Shown here: positions 1 to 9,518 of the stretch, piece after piece
Numbering within the stretch: the first letter of the stretch is position 1
Layout: each line of letters starts with the position of its first letter
From: an uncultured Bacteroidota bacterium
GTDB taxonomy: Bacteria; Bacteroidota; Bacteroidia; Flavobacteriales; Flavobacteriaceae
Length of the DNA: 64,000 nucleotides
NCBI GenBank assembly: GCA_902550325.1
Contig: CACCYT010000003.1
Coordinates: 37,283 to 101,282, forward strand
Direction: 5' to 3'
The notes under the pieces: model-generated
Databases searched by the model: none
The model's input: the letters and a program-made list of their open reading frames with translations, nothing else
Told to the model about the DNA's origin: nothing
Made by a program: the position numbers and the translations under genes

Positions 1-2
1 AA

Positions 3-119
3 AATATAAAAGATCTACAAACAAAATCATCATTTGTAAAAATCTCTAAAGCTGGTTTAGATGAAAGTCACCCACACAATATAACCATTACGAAAGAGTC
101 CCCAAATTATTCTAGATAA
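3..119 (+). CDS. guaB: IMP dehydrogenase, C-terminal fragment (5' truncated by window edge)
   Basis: Frame 3 reads [38 protein letters not shown], matching the characteristic GuaB C-terminus ([21 protein letters not shown]). Confidence 0.88.
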   Translation, partial: NIKDLQTKSSFVKISKAGLDESHPHNITITKESPNYSR

Positions 120-120
120 A

Positions 121-885
121 TTGAGACTGCTATTCTTTTTTATATTGTTGATTGCTTGTGATATTAAGAATGTTAAAGATGATTCTGTAATTGCTAAGGT
201 TGGAGATTATGAACTTAGGAACAGTGATTTGATAAACGTACTACCAACCAATATTAGTGAAATTGACTCAACTCAATTAGTAGAAAAATATATAAGTAAC
301 TGGATAATCAACAAATCCCTATTTGATAAGGCTGAAATAAATCTCACTGAATCAGAAATAAATGAAATAAAAAATAGCACCAACAAGTATTACGAGGAAC
401 TTATTATTGATAAATACAGGTCTAAGTTGCTTATTAACAATTATGACACAATAATAGACTATGATGAAATTCAAAACTATTATGATAGTAACCTTGGTAA
501 TTTTCTTCTTTCAAACGACATAGTTAAAGCTAGATACATAAAGTTGAACAATAAAAACTATAATATCAGAGAAATTAAGCGAAGGTTCAGAAGGTTTAAT
601 TCTGATGATAAAATATTTTTTGATTCAATCTCAATTCAAATTTCAAATTATTTTCTCTTAGACTCAATTTGGATTAACGCTGATTTGTTTTTTAAAAAGA
701 TTCCAACTCTAACCCAAGATGAAATTAAAAGAATTGTTAAAAACAATTTATATTTTGTTAAAGAGGACTCTTTGGATGTATATTTGATTAAAGTTAATGA
801 TAAAAAAAATGATGTCAGAAGTTTCCCCTATCGATTATATCCAGGATCGTTTGTCAGAAATTTTACTGAACAAGAAAAAAATTAA
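121..885 (+). CDS. Lipoprotein, SurA/PpiC-like N-terminal region (peptidyl-prolyl isomerase family)
   Basis: TTG start; lipobox-like LLIAC; 'VIAKVGDYELRNSDL' resembles the SurA N-domain; directly upstream of a SurA-like gene. Confidence 0.6.
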   Translation: MRLLFFFILLIACDIKNVKDDSVIAKVGDYELRNSDLINVLPTNISEIDSTQLVEKYISNWIINKSLFDKAEINLTESEINEIKNSTNKYYEELIIDKYRSKLLINNYDTIIDYDEIQNYYDSNLGNFLLSNDIVKARYIKLNNKNYNIREIKRRFRRFNSDDKIFFDSISIQISNYFLLDSIWINADLFFKKIPTLTQDEIKRIVKNNLYFVKEDSLDVYLIKVNDKKNDVRSFPYRLYPGSFVRNFTEQEKN

Positions 886-920
886 ATATTTAAAAAAAAT
901 TGAAAAAGAACTCTTAGAAA

Positions 921-2303
921 ATGAATAAACTATTAACGATGTATAATAAAGTTGTTTTATTGTTTTTTACGCTTTTTACACTATTTCTTCATTCACAAAA
1001 TGATGATTCTTTCAAAAAGATAAAAATTGATGGTGTTGCAGCTGTAGTTGGTGATTTTGTTATTTTGGATTCAGACATTGATAAGACTTTAATTGACCTT
1101 CAATCTCAAGGTGTTTCAACTGAAAATCTTGATAGATGTAATTTGTTGGGAAAATTGATGGAAGATAAACTTTACGCACATCATGCTGAACAAGATAGTT
1201 TGGAAGTTGATAATCAACAAATTCAAAGTTATGTTGATCAAAGTATTGAATATTTCACATCACAATTAGGCAGTATAGAAAAAGTATTAGAATATTATAA
1301 AAGGAAGGATGAGCAAGCATTCAGACAAGAGCTGTTTGAAATCAATAAAGTAAATCAGTTAGCTCAGTTAATGCAAACTACCATTATTGACGAAATTGAA
1401 ATCACCCCTGAAGAGGTAAAAAGTTTTTTTGATAATATACCAAGATATGACTTACCAATTTTTGGGGCTGAACTTGAGATCTCACAAATTATTGTTAAGC
1501 CTGAGGTTAGTGATGATGATAAACAAAAAATTATTGATAGGCTGGAATCTATTAAAAATGATGTTGTTGTAAATGGCTCAAGTTTTGCCACAAAAGCAAT
1601 TTTATATTCTCAAGACCCAGGAACTAGACCAATGGGAGGTAAGTTAACGCTAGATAGAAAAAGACCTAGAACTGTTAAAGAATTTAGAGATGTTGCCTAC
1701 AGGCTTAAACAGGGTCAAGTTTCAGACCCATTTGAAACAGAATTTGGTTGGCATATTTTAAAAATTGAAAAAATAAGAGGACAAGAAATAGACATAAGAC
1801 ACATACTATTAATTCCAGAAGTTTCAAACTATGCATTAATTGAAGCAAAAAATAAAATCGATCTTATAAGAAAAAGAATTGTTGATAATGAATTGTCATT
1901 TGAGGAAGCAGCAATGTCATTTTCTGATGAAGAAACTACAAAAAATAATGGTGGAGTTTTAATCAACCCAACAACTGGCGATACAAGGTTTGAATTAACC
2001 AAAATTGACCCTGTTTTGTACAACCAAATCCAAAGGCTAAAAGATAATGAAATTTCGGCACCATTATTGGAAGAAGATCGTACAGGAAATAAGAGTTATA
2101 AATTGATAAAAATTAGTAATAGATTTGATGAACATGTCGCTGATTATTCCAAAGATTTTTTAAAGATTAAAGATCTCGCCATGAAAGAAAAACAACTCGG
2201 TACTATTCAAAAGTGGATGAACGAAAAGATTGAAGAAACTTATATTTCCGTTAATCAAGATAGTAGAGATTGTAATTTTTCCAATAAATGGTTAAAAAAA
2301 TAG
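921..2303 (+). CDS. surA: SurA-like periplasmic peptidyl-prolyl cis-trans isomerase
   Basis: Signal peptide, 'IDGVAAVVGDFVILDSDID' N-domain, two parvulin-like repeats (GTRPMGGKLT..., TTKNNGGVL...). Confidence 0.85.
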   Translation: MNKLLTMYNKVVLLFFTLFTLFLHSQNDDSFKKIKIDGVAAVVGDFVILDSDIDKTLIDLQSQGVSTENLDRCNLLGKLMEDKLYAHHAEQDSLEVDNQQIQSYVDQSIEYFTSQLGSIEKVLEYYKRKDEQAFRQELFEINKVNQLAQLMQTTIIDEIEITPEEVKSFFDNIPRYDLPIFGAELEISQIIVKPEVSDDDKQKIIDRLESIKNDVVVNGSSFATKAILYSQDPGTRPMGGKLTLDRKRPRTVKEFRDVAYRLKQGQVSDPFETEFGWHILKIEKIRGQEIDIRHILLIPEVSNYALIEAKNKIDLIRKRIVDNELSFEEAAMSFSDEETTKNNGGVLINPTTGDTRFELTKIDPVLYNQIQRLKDNEISAPLLEEDRTGNKSYKLIKISNRFDEHVADYSKDFLKIKDLAMKEKQLGTIQKWMNEKIEETYISVNQDSRDCNFSNKWLKK

Positions 2304-5300
2304 TTTCAGTTTTAGTTTCCACAAGACTAACTGCATTTCTTTTTTTATTTTTTTCGGCTTCCATGGCTGTAGGTACTTTTGTTGAAAGTAAACACGGAAC
2401 TGATGCTGCTAAAATCTTAATCTATAATGCTAGGTGGTTTGAATTCATTATACTAATATTTCTAGTAAATTTTATTTTTAATATAAAAAGATATAGTCTT
2501 TTGAGACGTGAAAAACTTGGAATACTTCTACTTCATTTATCATGGATACTTATTATAATAGGCGCAGGTGTAACCAGATATATTGGCTATGAGGGTGTAA
2601 TGCCAATTAGAGAGGGCACGACTACTAATCAATTTTTATCCTCAGATACCTATCTAACGGTTCTAGTAGATGGAGAATTAAATGGGTCACAGCAGAGAAA
2701 AGAGTTTGAAAGCAAGGTTCTCTTCTCGGAATACAAAGACAAAAGCTTAATAAAATCAAAATTCTTTAAAGGTCAAAATTTCAGATTCGGCAATCAAATA
2801 TTTAACGTAGATTTTATTGATTACACAGAAAATGTAGATTATCAGGTTGTTGAGTCTGGATCAGGCTCAAAGTTCATTAAACTTGTGGAAGCTTCCAGCG
2901 GTGATAGACATGATCATTACATTGAATCTGGACAGGTAACCAATCTTCATGGAACCCTAATCGCTTTCAATAATTTTACTATTGGTGCAATCAACTTTAG
3001 TGATGAAAATGGTGTTCTTAAAATTCAAGCCCCCTTCGAAGGATCATACATGCGAATGATTGATCAAAAGAGAGGTACAGTTATTACAGGTGAAGTCCAA
3101 GATTTAGAGCTAAGATCACTGTACCAAATTGGAGGGTTTCAATTTGTTATACCCGATGGTATAGTTAGAGGGGCATATCAGATTGTAAAAAATGAAACAG
3201 AAGAAACCAATCAAAATTTATTACGACTAAAATTTTCACACTCTGATAACTCAAAAGAAATTAATTTATTGGGTGGTAGGGGAGTGACAGATAATTACGA
3301 AAGGTTTTCATTGGGCGAATTGGATTTCTCAGTTAAATACGGATCATTAATTTCGGAATTGCCATTCTCGATAAAACTTAATGATTTCATAGCTGAGAAA
3401 TATCCTGGAACTGAAAAAAGTTACAGTAGTTTTATGAGTAAAATATCTGTAGAGGAAAACGAAAATTCTTTCGATTATGATATATACATGAATAATATTC
3501 TCAACCACCAGGGTTATAGATTTTTTCAAGCTTCTTTTGATCCAGACGAACTTGGTACAATCTTATCTGTTAATAAAGATTTTTATGGCACCTTCTTAAC
3601 ATATGTAGGATACATAATTCTTTACATAAGTTTATTAACAATTATGTTTTATGGAAGAACTCGGTTTAAAGACGTTGCTAGGAGATTAAACAACCTAACA
3701 AACAAGAGATTAACAATTATTTTCTTTTTAGTTATACCAGCGATGGTTTTTTCTCAGCACAGTAATCATACAACAAATACAGCTATACCTGACTCATTAA
3801 CAAAAAAATTTATTGTAAATGAAAGTCACTCAAGTAAATTTGGTCAATTATTAATTCAGGATTCTGGGGGCAGAATGAAACCAATCAATACATTTTCCTC
3901 AGAATTGCTAAGAAAAGTTAGCAAATCTGATAGGTTTCAATCAATGAACTCTGATCAGGTGTTATTGTCAATTTTCAGAAATCCTTTAGCATGGTATTCA
4001 GAACCAATTATTTATTTAAAAAGAGGAAACGATAGTATCAGATCTATTTTAAATATTCCAAAAGATCAAAAATATGCTGCTTTTATGGATTTTTTTGATT
4101 TTACAGGAAAATACAAGTTGGCCCCTTTTTTAGAAGATGCTTATAAGTCCTCATTGCCCAACCAGTTTGAAAAAGACTTTATTGAGTCTGACCGTAAAGT
4201 AAATCTTATGTACTCTGCTCTGGAGGGAGATATTTTAAAAATATTCCCAATACCCCTCGATCAAAATAATAAATGGATTGCACCAAATGAATCAAGTGAT
4301 TATTATTTTGAAGAGTTCAAAGATTCGTTATTCATAAATAACATAATTCCACTATACTTAAGATCTCTTGATACAGGTGTTTCAACAAGTAATTATGCAG
4401 ATGCAAATCAACTTCTTGAAAGTATAAAAGGTTATCAATTCAAATATGCATCAGATATAATTCCCTCTGATAAAAAAATACAAGCTGAAATATTATATAA
4501 CAAGTACGATATTTTCAGAAATCTATTTCTTTATTATTTTCTCGCCGGTTTACTTTTTTTTCTATTCATTATACTAAACATCTTCTCTGAAAATAAATTG
4601 ATAAATAATTTTATGAAATATATTTTCATAATTTTTCGATCATCAATTGTTGTATTATTTATAGCCCATACTTTTGGATTGATTGCTAGGTGGTATATTT
4701 CTGGTCACGCTCCATGGGGAGATGCATATGAATCAATGATTTACGTAGCCTGGGCTACAATGGGTATTGGACTTCTTTTTATAAAGAAATCAGATTTGAC
4801 ACTTGCCTCAACTTCTTTTGTCACATCAATGATTTTGATGATAGCTCATTGGAATTGGATGGATCCGTCAATAGCAAATTTAGTTCCAGTTTTAAATAGT
4901 TACTGGCTAATGATACATGTATCTGTGATTGTTGGAAGTTATGGACCATTTGCCTTGTCAATGATACTAGGTTTTGTCTCTTTGCTTTTAATTGTTTTTA
5001 TCACAAAATCTAATAAGGAAAAAATTAAAAACCAAATCTCTGAACTCACGATGATAAACGAATTGTCTGTAACTGTTGGGTTAATAATGTTAACAATCGG
5101 TAACTTTTTAGGTGGAATGTGGGCTAATGAGAGTTGGGGAAGATATTGGGGTTGGGATCCAAAAGAAACATGGGCTCTGATAAGTATTCTGATATATGCT
5201 TTTATTCTACACATGAGATTGATTCCTAAACTTAGAGGAAAATGGTTATTTAATCTAATGACAATCTTAGCATTTGCGAGTATTGTTATGACATACTTTG

Positions 5301-5446
5301 GAGTTAATTTTTATTTGGTTGGATTACATTCATATGCCTCAGGTGATAAAGTAATAACACCCAACTTTGTCTATTGGAGTATTTTTATCGTGTTGACTTT
5401 AGCTACTTTGTCGAGATATAAATTTGTTAGATATCTTAAAAAATAA
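2288..5446 (+). CDS. ccsBA: Fused cytochrome c biogenesis protein CcsB-CcsA (ResB-ResC)
   Basis: N-terminal ResB-like TM region; C-terminal CcsA signature 'WGRYWGWDPKETWALISILIYAFILHMRL'. Confidence 0.9.
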   Translation: MVKKIVSVLVSTRLTAFLFLFFSASMAVGTFVESKHGTDAAKILIYNARWFEFIILIFLVNFIFNIKRYSLLRREKLGILLLHLSWILIIIGAGVTRYIGYEGVMPIREGTTTNQFLSSDTYLTVLVDGELNGSQQRKEFESKVLFSEYKDKSLIKSKFFKGQNFRFGNQIFNVDFIDYTENVDYQVVESGSGSKFIKLVEASSGDRHDHYIESGQVTNLHGTLIAFNNFTIGAINFSDENGVLKIQAPFEGSYMRMIDQKRGTVITGEVQDLELRSLYQIGGFQFVIPDGIVRGAYQIVKNETEETNQNLLRLKFSHSDNSKEINLLGGRGVTDNYERFSLGELDFSVKYGSLISELPFSIKLNDFIAEKYPGTEKSYSSFMSKISVEENENSFDYDIYMNNILNHQGYRFFQASFDPDELGTILSVNKDFYGTFLTYVGYIILYISLLTIMFYGRTRFKDVARRLNNLTNKRLTIIFFLVIPAMVFSQHSNHTTNTAIPDSLTKKFIVNESHSSKFGQLLIQDSGGRMKPINTFSSELLRKVSKSDRFQSMNSDQVLLSIFRNPLAWYSEPIIYLKRGNDSIRSILNIPKDQKYAAFMDFFDFTGKYKLAPFLEDAYKSSLPNQFEKDFIESDRKVNLMYSALEGDILKIFPIPLDQNNKWIAPNESSDYYFEEFKDSLFINNIIPLYLRSLDTGVSTSNYADANQLLESIKGYQFKYASDIIPSDKKIQAEILYNKYDIFRNLFLYYFLAGLLFFLFIILNIFSENKLINNFMKYIFIIFRSSIVVLFIAHTFGLIARWYISGHAPWGDAYESMIYVAWATMGIGLLFIKKSDLTLASTSFVTSMILMIAHWNWMDPSIANLVPVLNSYWLMIHVSVIVGSYGPFALSMILGFVSLLLIVFITKSNKEKIKNQISELTMINELSVTVGLIMLTIGNFLGGMWANESWGRYWGWDPKETWALISILIYAFILHMRLIPKLRGKWLFNLMTILAFASIVMTYFGVNFYLVGLHSYASGDKVITPNFVYWSIFIVLTLATLSRYKFVRYLKK

Positions 5447-5480
5447 TTTTTGGAATTATATTTGATCTTTAAGTTTTAGT

Positions 5481-6089
5481 ATGAGACTATTTATTTTGTT
5501 TTTTTTCTTTATTAGCTACAGCTATTCGCAGGTAGAAAGTAGTAATAGGAAAATTGAGTTACCACCTCCATCCAAAAAGACCCTAATTCCACCCGTTACA
5601 AAGCAAAACCCCAATGCCTTTACGATATTAAAAAATCCAAACAACCCTCAAAAATCTATTATGGAGCAGGATAGCGAATTTTTCGCTGACCCAGGAAAAA
5701 AATATTTAAAAAAACTAAAGATTGATGAAAATAAAAAAAATCCGAATGAATACTTAGGAGACGCTTACTTAGGTGATGTATCAACTGTTTCCAAAAAAGC
5801 AAATATTGTTTGTAGAGATTTTGAATATATGGACGGTGATCGTGTTTCAATTTTAGTTAATGATGAAGTGATCGTTGAAAATCTAACATTAACATATGAT
5901 TTTAGGGGAATAAACTTAAAATTGAAAGAAGGATTTAACAAGATTGATTTTGTAGCGTTAAACCAAGGATCATCCGGACCTAACACTGCTGAACTAAGAA
6001 TTTACGATGATTCAGAAAACCTGTTGTCCGCTAACCAATGGAATTTAGCAACTGGTTCCACTGCAACCCTAATAATTGTTAAAAAGTAA
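5481..6089 (+). CDS. Secreted hypothetical protein with proline-rich N-terminus
   Basis: Signal peptide followed by 'IELPPPSKKTLIPP'; beta-rich C-terminal half. Confidence 0.6.
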   Translation: MRLFILFFFFISYSYSQVESSNRKIELPPPSKKTLIPPVTKQNPNAFTILKNPNNPQKSIMEQDSEFFADPGKKYLKKLKIDENKKNPNEYLGDAYLGDVSTVSKKANIVCRDFEYMDGDRVSILVNDEVIVENLTLTYDFRGINLKLKEGFNKIDFVALNQGSSGPNTAELRIYDDSENLLSANQWNLATGSTATLIIVKK

Positions 6090-6091
6090 TT

Positions 6092-7066
6092 TTAGAATCT
6101 ATCTAAAAGTTCAGACTGCTTTCTTATTGAGCTAACAAATTCACTTTTGAGTTTTTCAACCAATTCCTGAACACTTGGACAATCATTTATGCTTGTAACT
6201 CCGTGTCCCGCGGACCAGATTGTTTTCCATGCCTTAGCTTCAGCCTCCGCGGCACTTAGTTCCTTACCAAAGTCAATTTTCTTTGTATTCTTCCACATTT
6301 CCTCAGTAATTCCCATTGCTTCTAGACTTGGTTTTAAAAAATTAGCATTTACACCCGATACTGCAGCAGTATATACAATATCATTAGCATCAGAATTAAT
6401 TATCATGTCTTTATATCCGTCTTCAGCAAGACTTTCTTTCGTATTTATAAATCTGGTACCCATGTATGCAAAATCTGCTCCCATTTGTAAAGCAGCAGCA
6501 GCATCAACGCCAGTACTTATGCAACCTGATAGTATTAAGGTTTTGTTAAAAACTTTTTTCACCTCAGAAATTAGTGACATAGGGTTTAAGGTGCCACCAT
6601 GTCCACCAGCCCCTGCTGAAACTAAAATTAATCCATCAACACCTGCCTCAGATGCTTTTTCCGCGTGTCTTTTTTTGATTATATCATGATAAACTAACCC
6701 ACCATATGAGTGAACAGCTCCAACAAGCTGTGAGACTGCTCCTAATGAAGTTATCACTATTGGAACTTTATGTTTTACACAAATTTTTAAATCTGCACGT
6801 ATTCTAGGGTTTGTATTGTGAACAATTAAATTAACTCCAAATGGAGCTGCTTTCTTTCCTGTTTCTTTCTCAAATTCAGAAAGTTCATCTTTAATTTGTA
6901 TTACCCATTGTTCAAATCCTTCAGTAGTTCTATGATTTAAAGCAGGAAAAGTTCCTACGATTCCATTCTTGCAACATTCTATTACCAATTTTGGACCAGA
7001 GATTAAAAATAAGGGCGCAGCTATAATTGGAATTGATAGGTCATTGTAGAAATTAGGTTTGCTCAT
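6092..7066 (-). CDS. NAD(P)H-dependent flavin oxidoreductase / nitronate monooxygenase family
   Basis: NMO/2-NPD-like TIM barrel: 'IIAAPLFLISGPKLV', 'GAGGHGG', 'GADFAYMGTRFI'. Start moved from 7132 to MSKPNF at 7066 to avoid overlap with the upstream gene. Confidence 0.82.
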   Translation of the reverse strand: MSKPNFYNDLSIPIIAAPLFLISGPKLVIECCKNGIVGTFPALNHRTTEGFEQWVIQIKDELSEFEKETGKKAAPFGVNLIVHNTNPRIRADLKICVKHKVPIVITSLGAVSQLVGAVHSYGGLVYHDIIKKRHAEKASEAGVDGLILVSAGAGGHGGTLNPMSLISEVKKVFNKTLILSGCISTGVDAAAALQMGADFAYMGTRFINTKESLAEDGYKDMIINSDANDIVYTAAVSGVNANFLKPSLEAMGITEEMWKNTKKIDFGKELSAAEAEAKAWKTIWSAGHGVTSINDCPSVQELVEKLKSEFVSSIRKQSELLDRF

Positions 7067-7076
7067 AGTTGAATTA

Positions 7077-7820
7077 TTACCATCTTGGTTTTCTTTTTTC
7101 CCGAAAGGATTTAATGCCTTCAATGAAATCATCTGATTTTTTTAATTTATGTAATTCGTCATTTAATTTACCAATGATTTTTTTATCCACATAAATATTT
7201 TGAAAAGATTTTAAACCACTAACAATAGCATTCGGTGATTTTTTGGTAATTGTTCGAACCCAATTCGATATATTTTCCTCCAAATCAATGTCATTTATTT
7301 CATCAATCACATTCATTTCTAAACAATCTAAAGCACTGACTGAGGAACCTCTTAAACACCAGTCCAATGCTTTTTTTGCTGGCATTACTTTTATTAGTGC
7401 ATCTAAAACTTGGAATGGAAATAAACCCCTATCAACCTCGGGGAGGCAAAGTTTAATATTTGATTTTGATACAACATAATTACAGCATAGAATTAGTAAA
7501 ACTCCACCGCCATATGCATCACCCTCAACAACAGCAAGTTTGGGTTTGTGTAATTGATTAAATATTTCTGAAAGAGAAATGGAATCATTACTTTCCTTAA
7601 AATCATACAAGTCTAAACCTGAACAAAAAATATTGCCAGTTGCCCTATACACAACAGCTCTAATTAAATTATTTTTATTTGCATATCTGGTGCATTTCAT
7701 CAGCTCATCAAGCATTATTGAGCCAATTGCGTTTTTTTTCTCAGGACGATTCAAAGTAATTTCAAGTACAAAGTTTTTTTCATTGACTTTTAAATGTTGG
7801 AAGTTTTTAAAATCTTTCAT
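7077..7820 (-). CDS. Enoyl-CoA hydratase/isomerase family (methylglutaconyl-CoA hydratase-like)
   Basis: Crotonase motifs 'LNRPEKKNAIGSIMLDEL', 'VEGDAYGGGVLLILCCNYVVS'. Confidence 0.83.
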   Translation of the reverse strand: MKDFKNFQHLKVNEKNFVLEITLNRPEKKNAIGSIMLDELMKCTRYANKNNLIRAVVYRATGNIFCSGLDLYDFKESNDSISLSEIFNQLHKPKLAVVEGDAYGGGVLLILCCNYVVSKSNIKLCLPEVDRGLFPFQVLDALIKVMPAKKALDWCLRGSSVSALDCLEMNVIDEINDIDLEENISNWVRTITKKSPNAIVSGLKSFQNIYVDKKIIGKLNDELHKLKKSDDFIEGIKSFREKRKPRW

Positions 7821-7826
7821 GTTAAT

Positions 7827-9431
7827 TTACATTCTAAAAGTACCAAATGAATCACTACCTTTTATATCTTCTTTATAAATCACCTCAACACATAACCTTA
7901 AATACTCCCTTGTATTTCTTGGATCTATCACCGAATCATCCATCACATTCGAGGTGGTATGCCAAATTGATGCTTTTTTTTCAGAATCAGAAATCAAATT
8001 TTTTTTGTCACGATTCAGTTTACGTTTATCTATCTTTTTATTTGCTTTTAAAGCTGAATTTATTTTAATAATTTCCATAACACCAGCAAGTTGTTCAGCT
8101 CCCATAACCCCCGATTTTACGTTTGGATATGCAAATAAAAACCTTGGGTTAAAAGATCTTCCACACATTGCATAATTTCCTGCACCATATGAATTACCAA
8201 CCAATAATGTTATGTGTAGCACCTCACTTCCAGCAACTGCATGAATTAATTGAGATCCATGATTGATTATTCCATTTTGTTCGTGCCTTCTACCAACCAT
8301 GAATCCAGTTGTATTTTGGATAAACAAAAGTGGAATATTTGATTTATTTGCAAGTTGTATAAATTGAGTAGCCTTTTTAGCTGATTCACTAAATATGACC
8401 CCATTACTTGCAAGAATGCCTATTTTCTTATCATTTATCTTTGACCAACCACATACTAGAGTAGGACCAAAACTTTCTTTAAATTCAAAGAACTCCGAAT
8501 TATCAACAAATCTTACAATTAAATCACGAATATCGAACGGATTTTTTAAATTAAAAGGTATGATTCCTAAAATTTCATTTTTATCAAATTTTGGAGGATT
8601 AATGTCAGTATGGGAATCGAAGCTTACGTCTTTAATATTGAATTCTACAATTTTCCTTGCAATTTTAATAGCTTCATCTTCGGATTTAGCAAGAAAATCT
8701 GAAACACCAGAAATATTGCTATGCATCTTTGCACCTCCCAATTCTTCCTCATTAGACTCTTCATTTGTAGCCATTTTTACTAGGGGAGGACCAGCCAAAA
8801 AAACTTTTGCTTGATCTTGTTGCATAATGGTATAATCAGACATACCGGGGAAATATGCACCCCCTGCTGTGGCATTACCAAATACTACTGATATTGTTTG
8901 AATGCCATTTTTACTTCGAGATGACATTTCTTTAAATATTTTACCATAATTATTAAATACAGTATCCTGATCCGGAAGATTTGCTCCTCCACTTTCAACT
9001 AGATTTATAGTTGGAAGTTTATTTTCTTTTGCGATTTCGCATAGGCGAAGGTTTTTGAGACTTGTAGCATAATCGACAACACCTCCTTTTTTTGTTCCAA
9101 TATTCGCATTTATTATACAAAGTTTTTTTGAAACAAAAGCAATTCCACAAATGGTTGTCCCACCAGGGCCGAATCCATTTTCATGATTTAACCCTGCAAG
9201 TGGCATTAATTCAAGAAATGGACTATCTAAATCTATAAGTTTTTTAATTTTTTTGGTTGCTAAAGATTTACCTCTTTTTTTTGCTTGATCAAGTGCAGTT
9301 TCTGAACCTAAAATCTTTGTTTTATCTAAATTCTTATTAAGATCGTCAATTAGCTTTAACATTGCTTTTTTATTGGACTTAAAAGATGCGCTCCTGTTAT
9401 TAATTGAAGATATAAATGAGTTCATAATCAT
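7827..9431 (-). CDS. Acyl-CoA carboxylase carboxyltransferase (beta) subunit, methylcrotonyl/geranyl-CoA carboxylase-like
   Basis: 'FGPGGTTICGIAFV', 'LVESGGANLPDQ', 'GNATAGGAYFPGMSDYTIMQ', 'FIQNTTGFMVGRRHEQNGIINHGSQLIHAVA'. Confidence 0.87.
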   Translation of the reverse strand: MIMNSFISSINNRSASFKSNKKAMLKLIDDLNKNLDKTKILGSETALDQAKKRGKSLATKKIKKLIDLDSPFLELMPLAGLNHENGFGPGGTTICGIAFVSKKLCIINANIGTKKGGVVDYATSLKNLRLCEIAKENKLPTINLVESGGANLPDQDTVFNNYGKIFKEMSSRSKNGIQTISVVFGNATAGGAYFPGMSDYTIMQQDQAKVFLAGPPLVKMATNEESNEEELGGAKMHSNISGVSDFLAKSEDEAIKIARKIVEFNIKDVSFDSHTDINPPKFDKNEILGIIPFNLKNPFDIRDLIVRFVDNSEFFEFKESFGPTLVCGWSKINDKKIGILASNGVIFSESAKKATQFIQLANKSNIPLLFIQNTTGFMVGRRHEQNGIINHGSQLIHAVAGSEVLHITLLVGNSYGAGNYAMCGRSFNPRFLFAYPNVKSGVMGAEQLAGVMEIIKINSALKANKKIDKRKLNRDKKNLISDSEKKASIWHTTSNVMDDSVIDPRNTREYLRLCVEVIYKEDIKGSDSFGTFRM

Positions 9432-9518
9432 TTACTAAGATAGCTAATATATCAGTAAATTATCAACCAACAGAGTGTTATAAATTATCTCAAAAATAAA
9501 TTGTTATATTTAGCTTTT

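Noticed and set aside
6189-6689. 166-aa plus-strand ORF inside the flavin oxidoreductase gene (also 8395-8814, 40795-41124, 54771-55112, 44412-44651 and similar)
   Set aside because: Antisense shadows of well-supported genes; translations are low-complexity or frame-mirrored and show no family motifs or leader.
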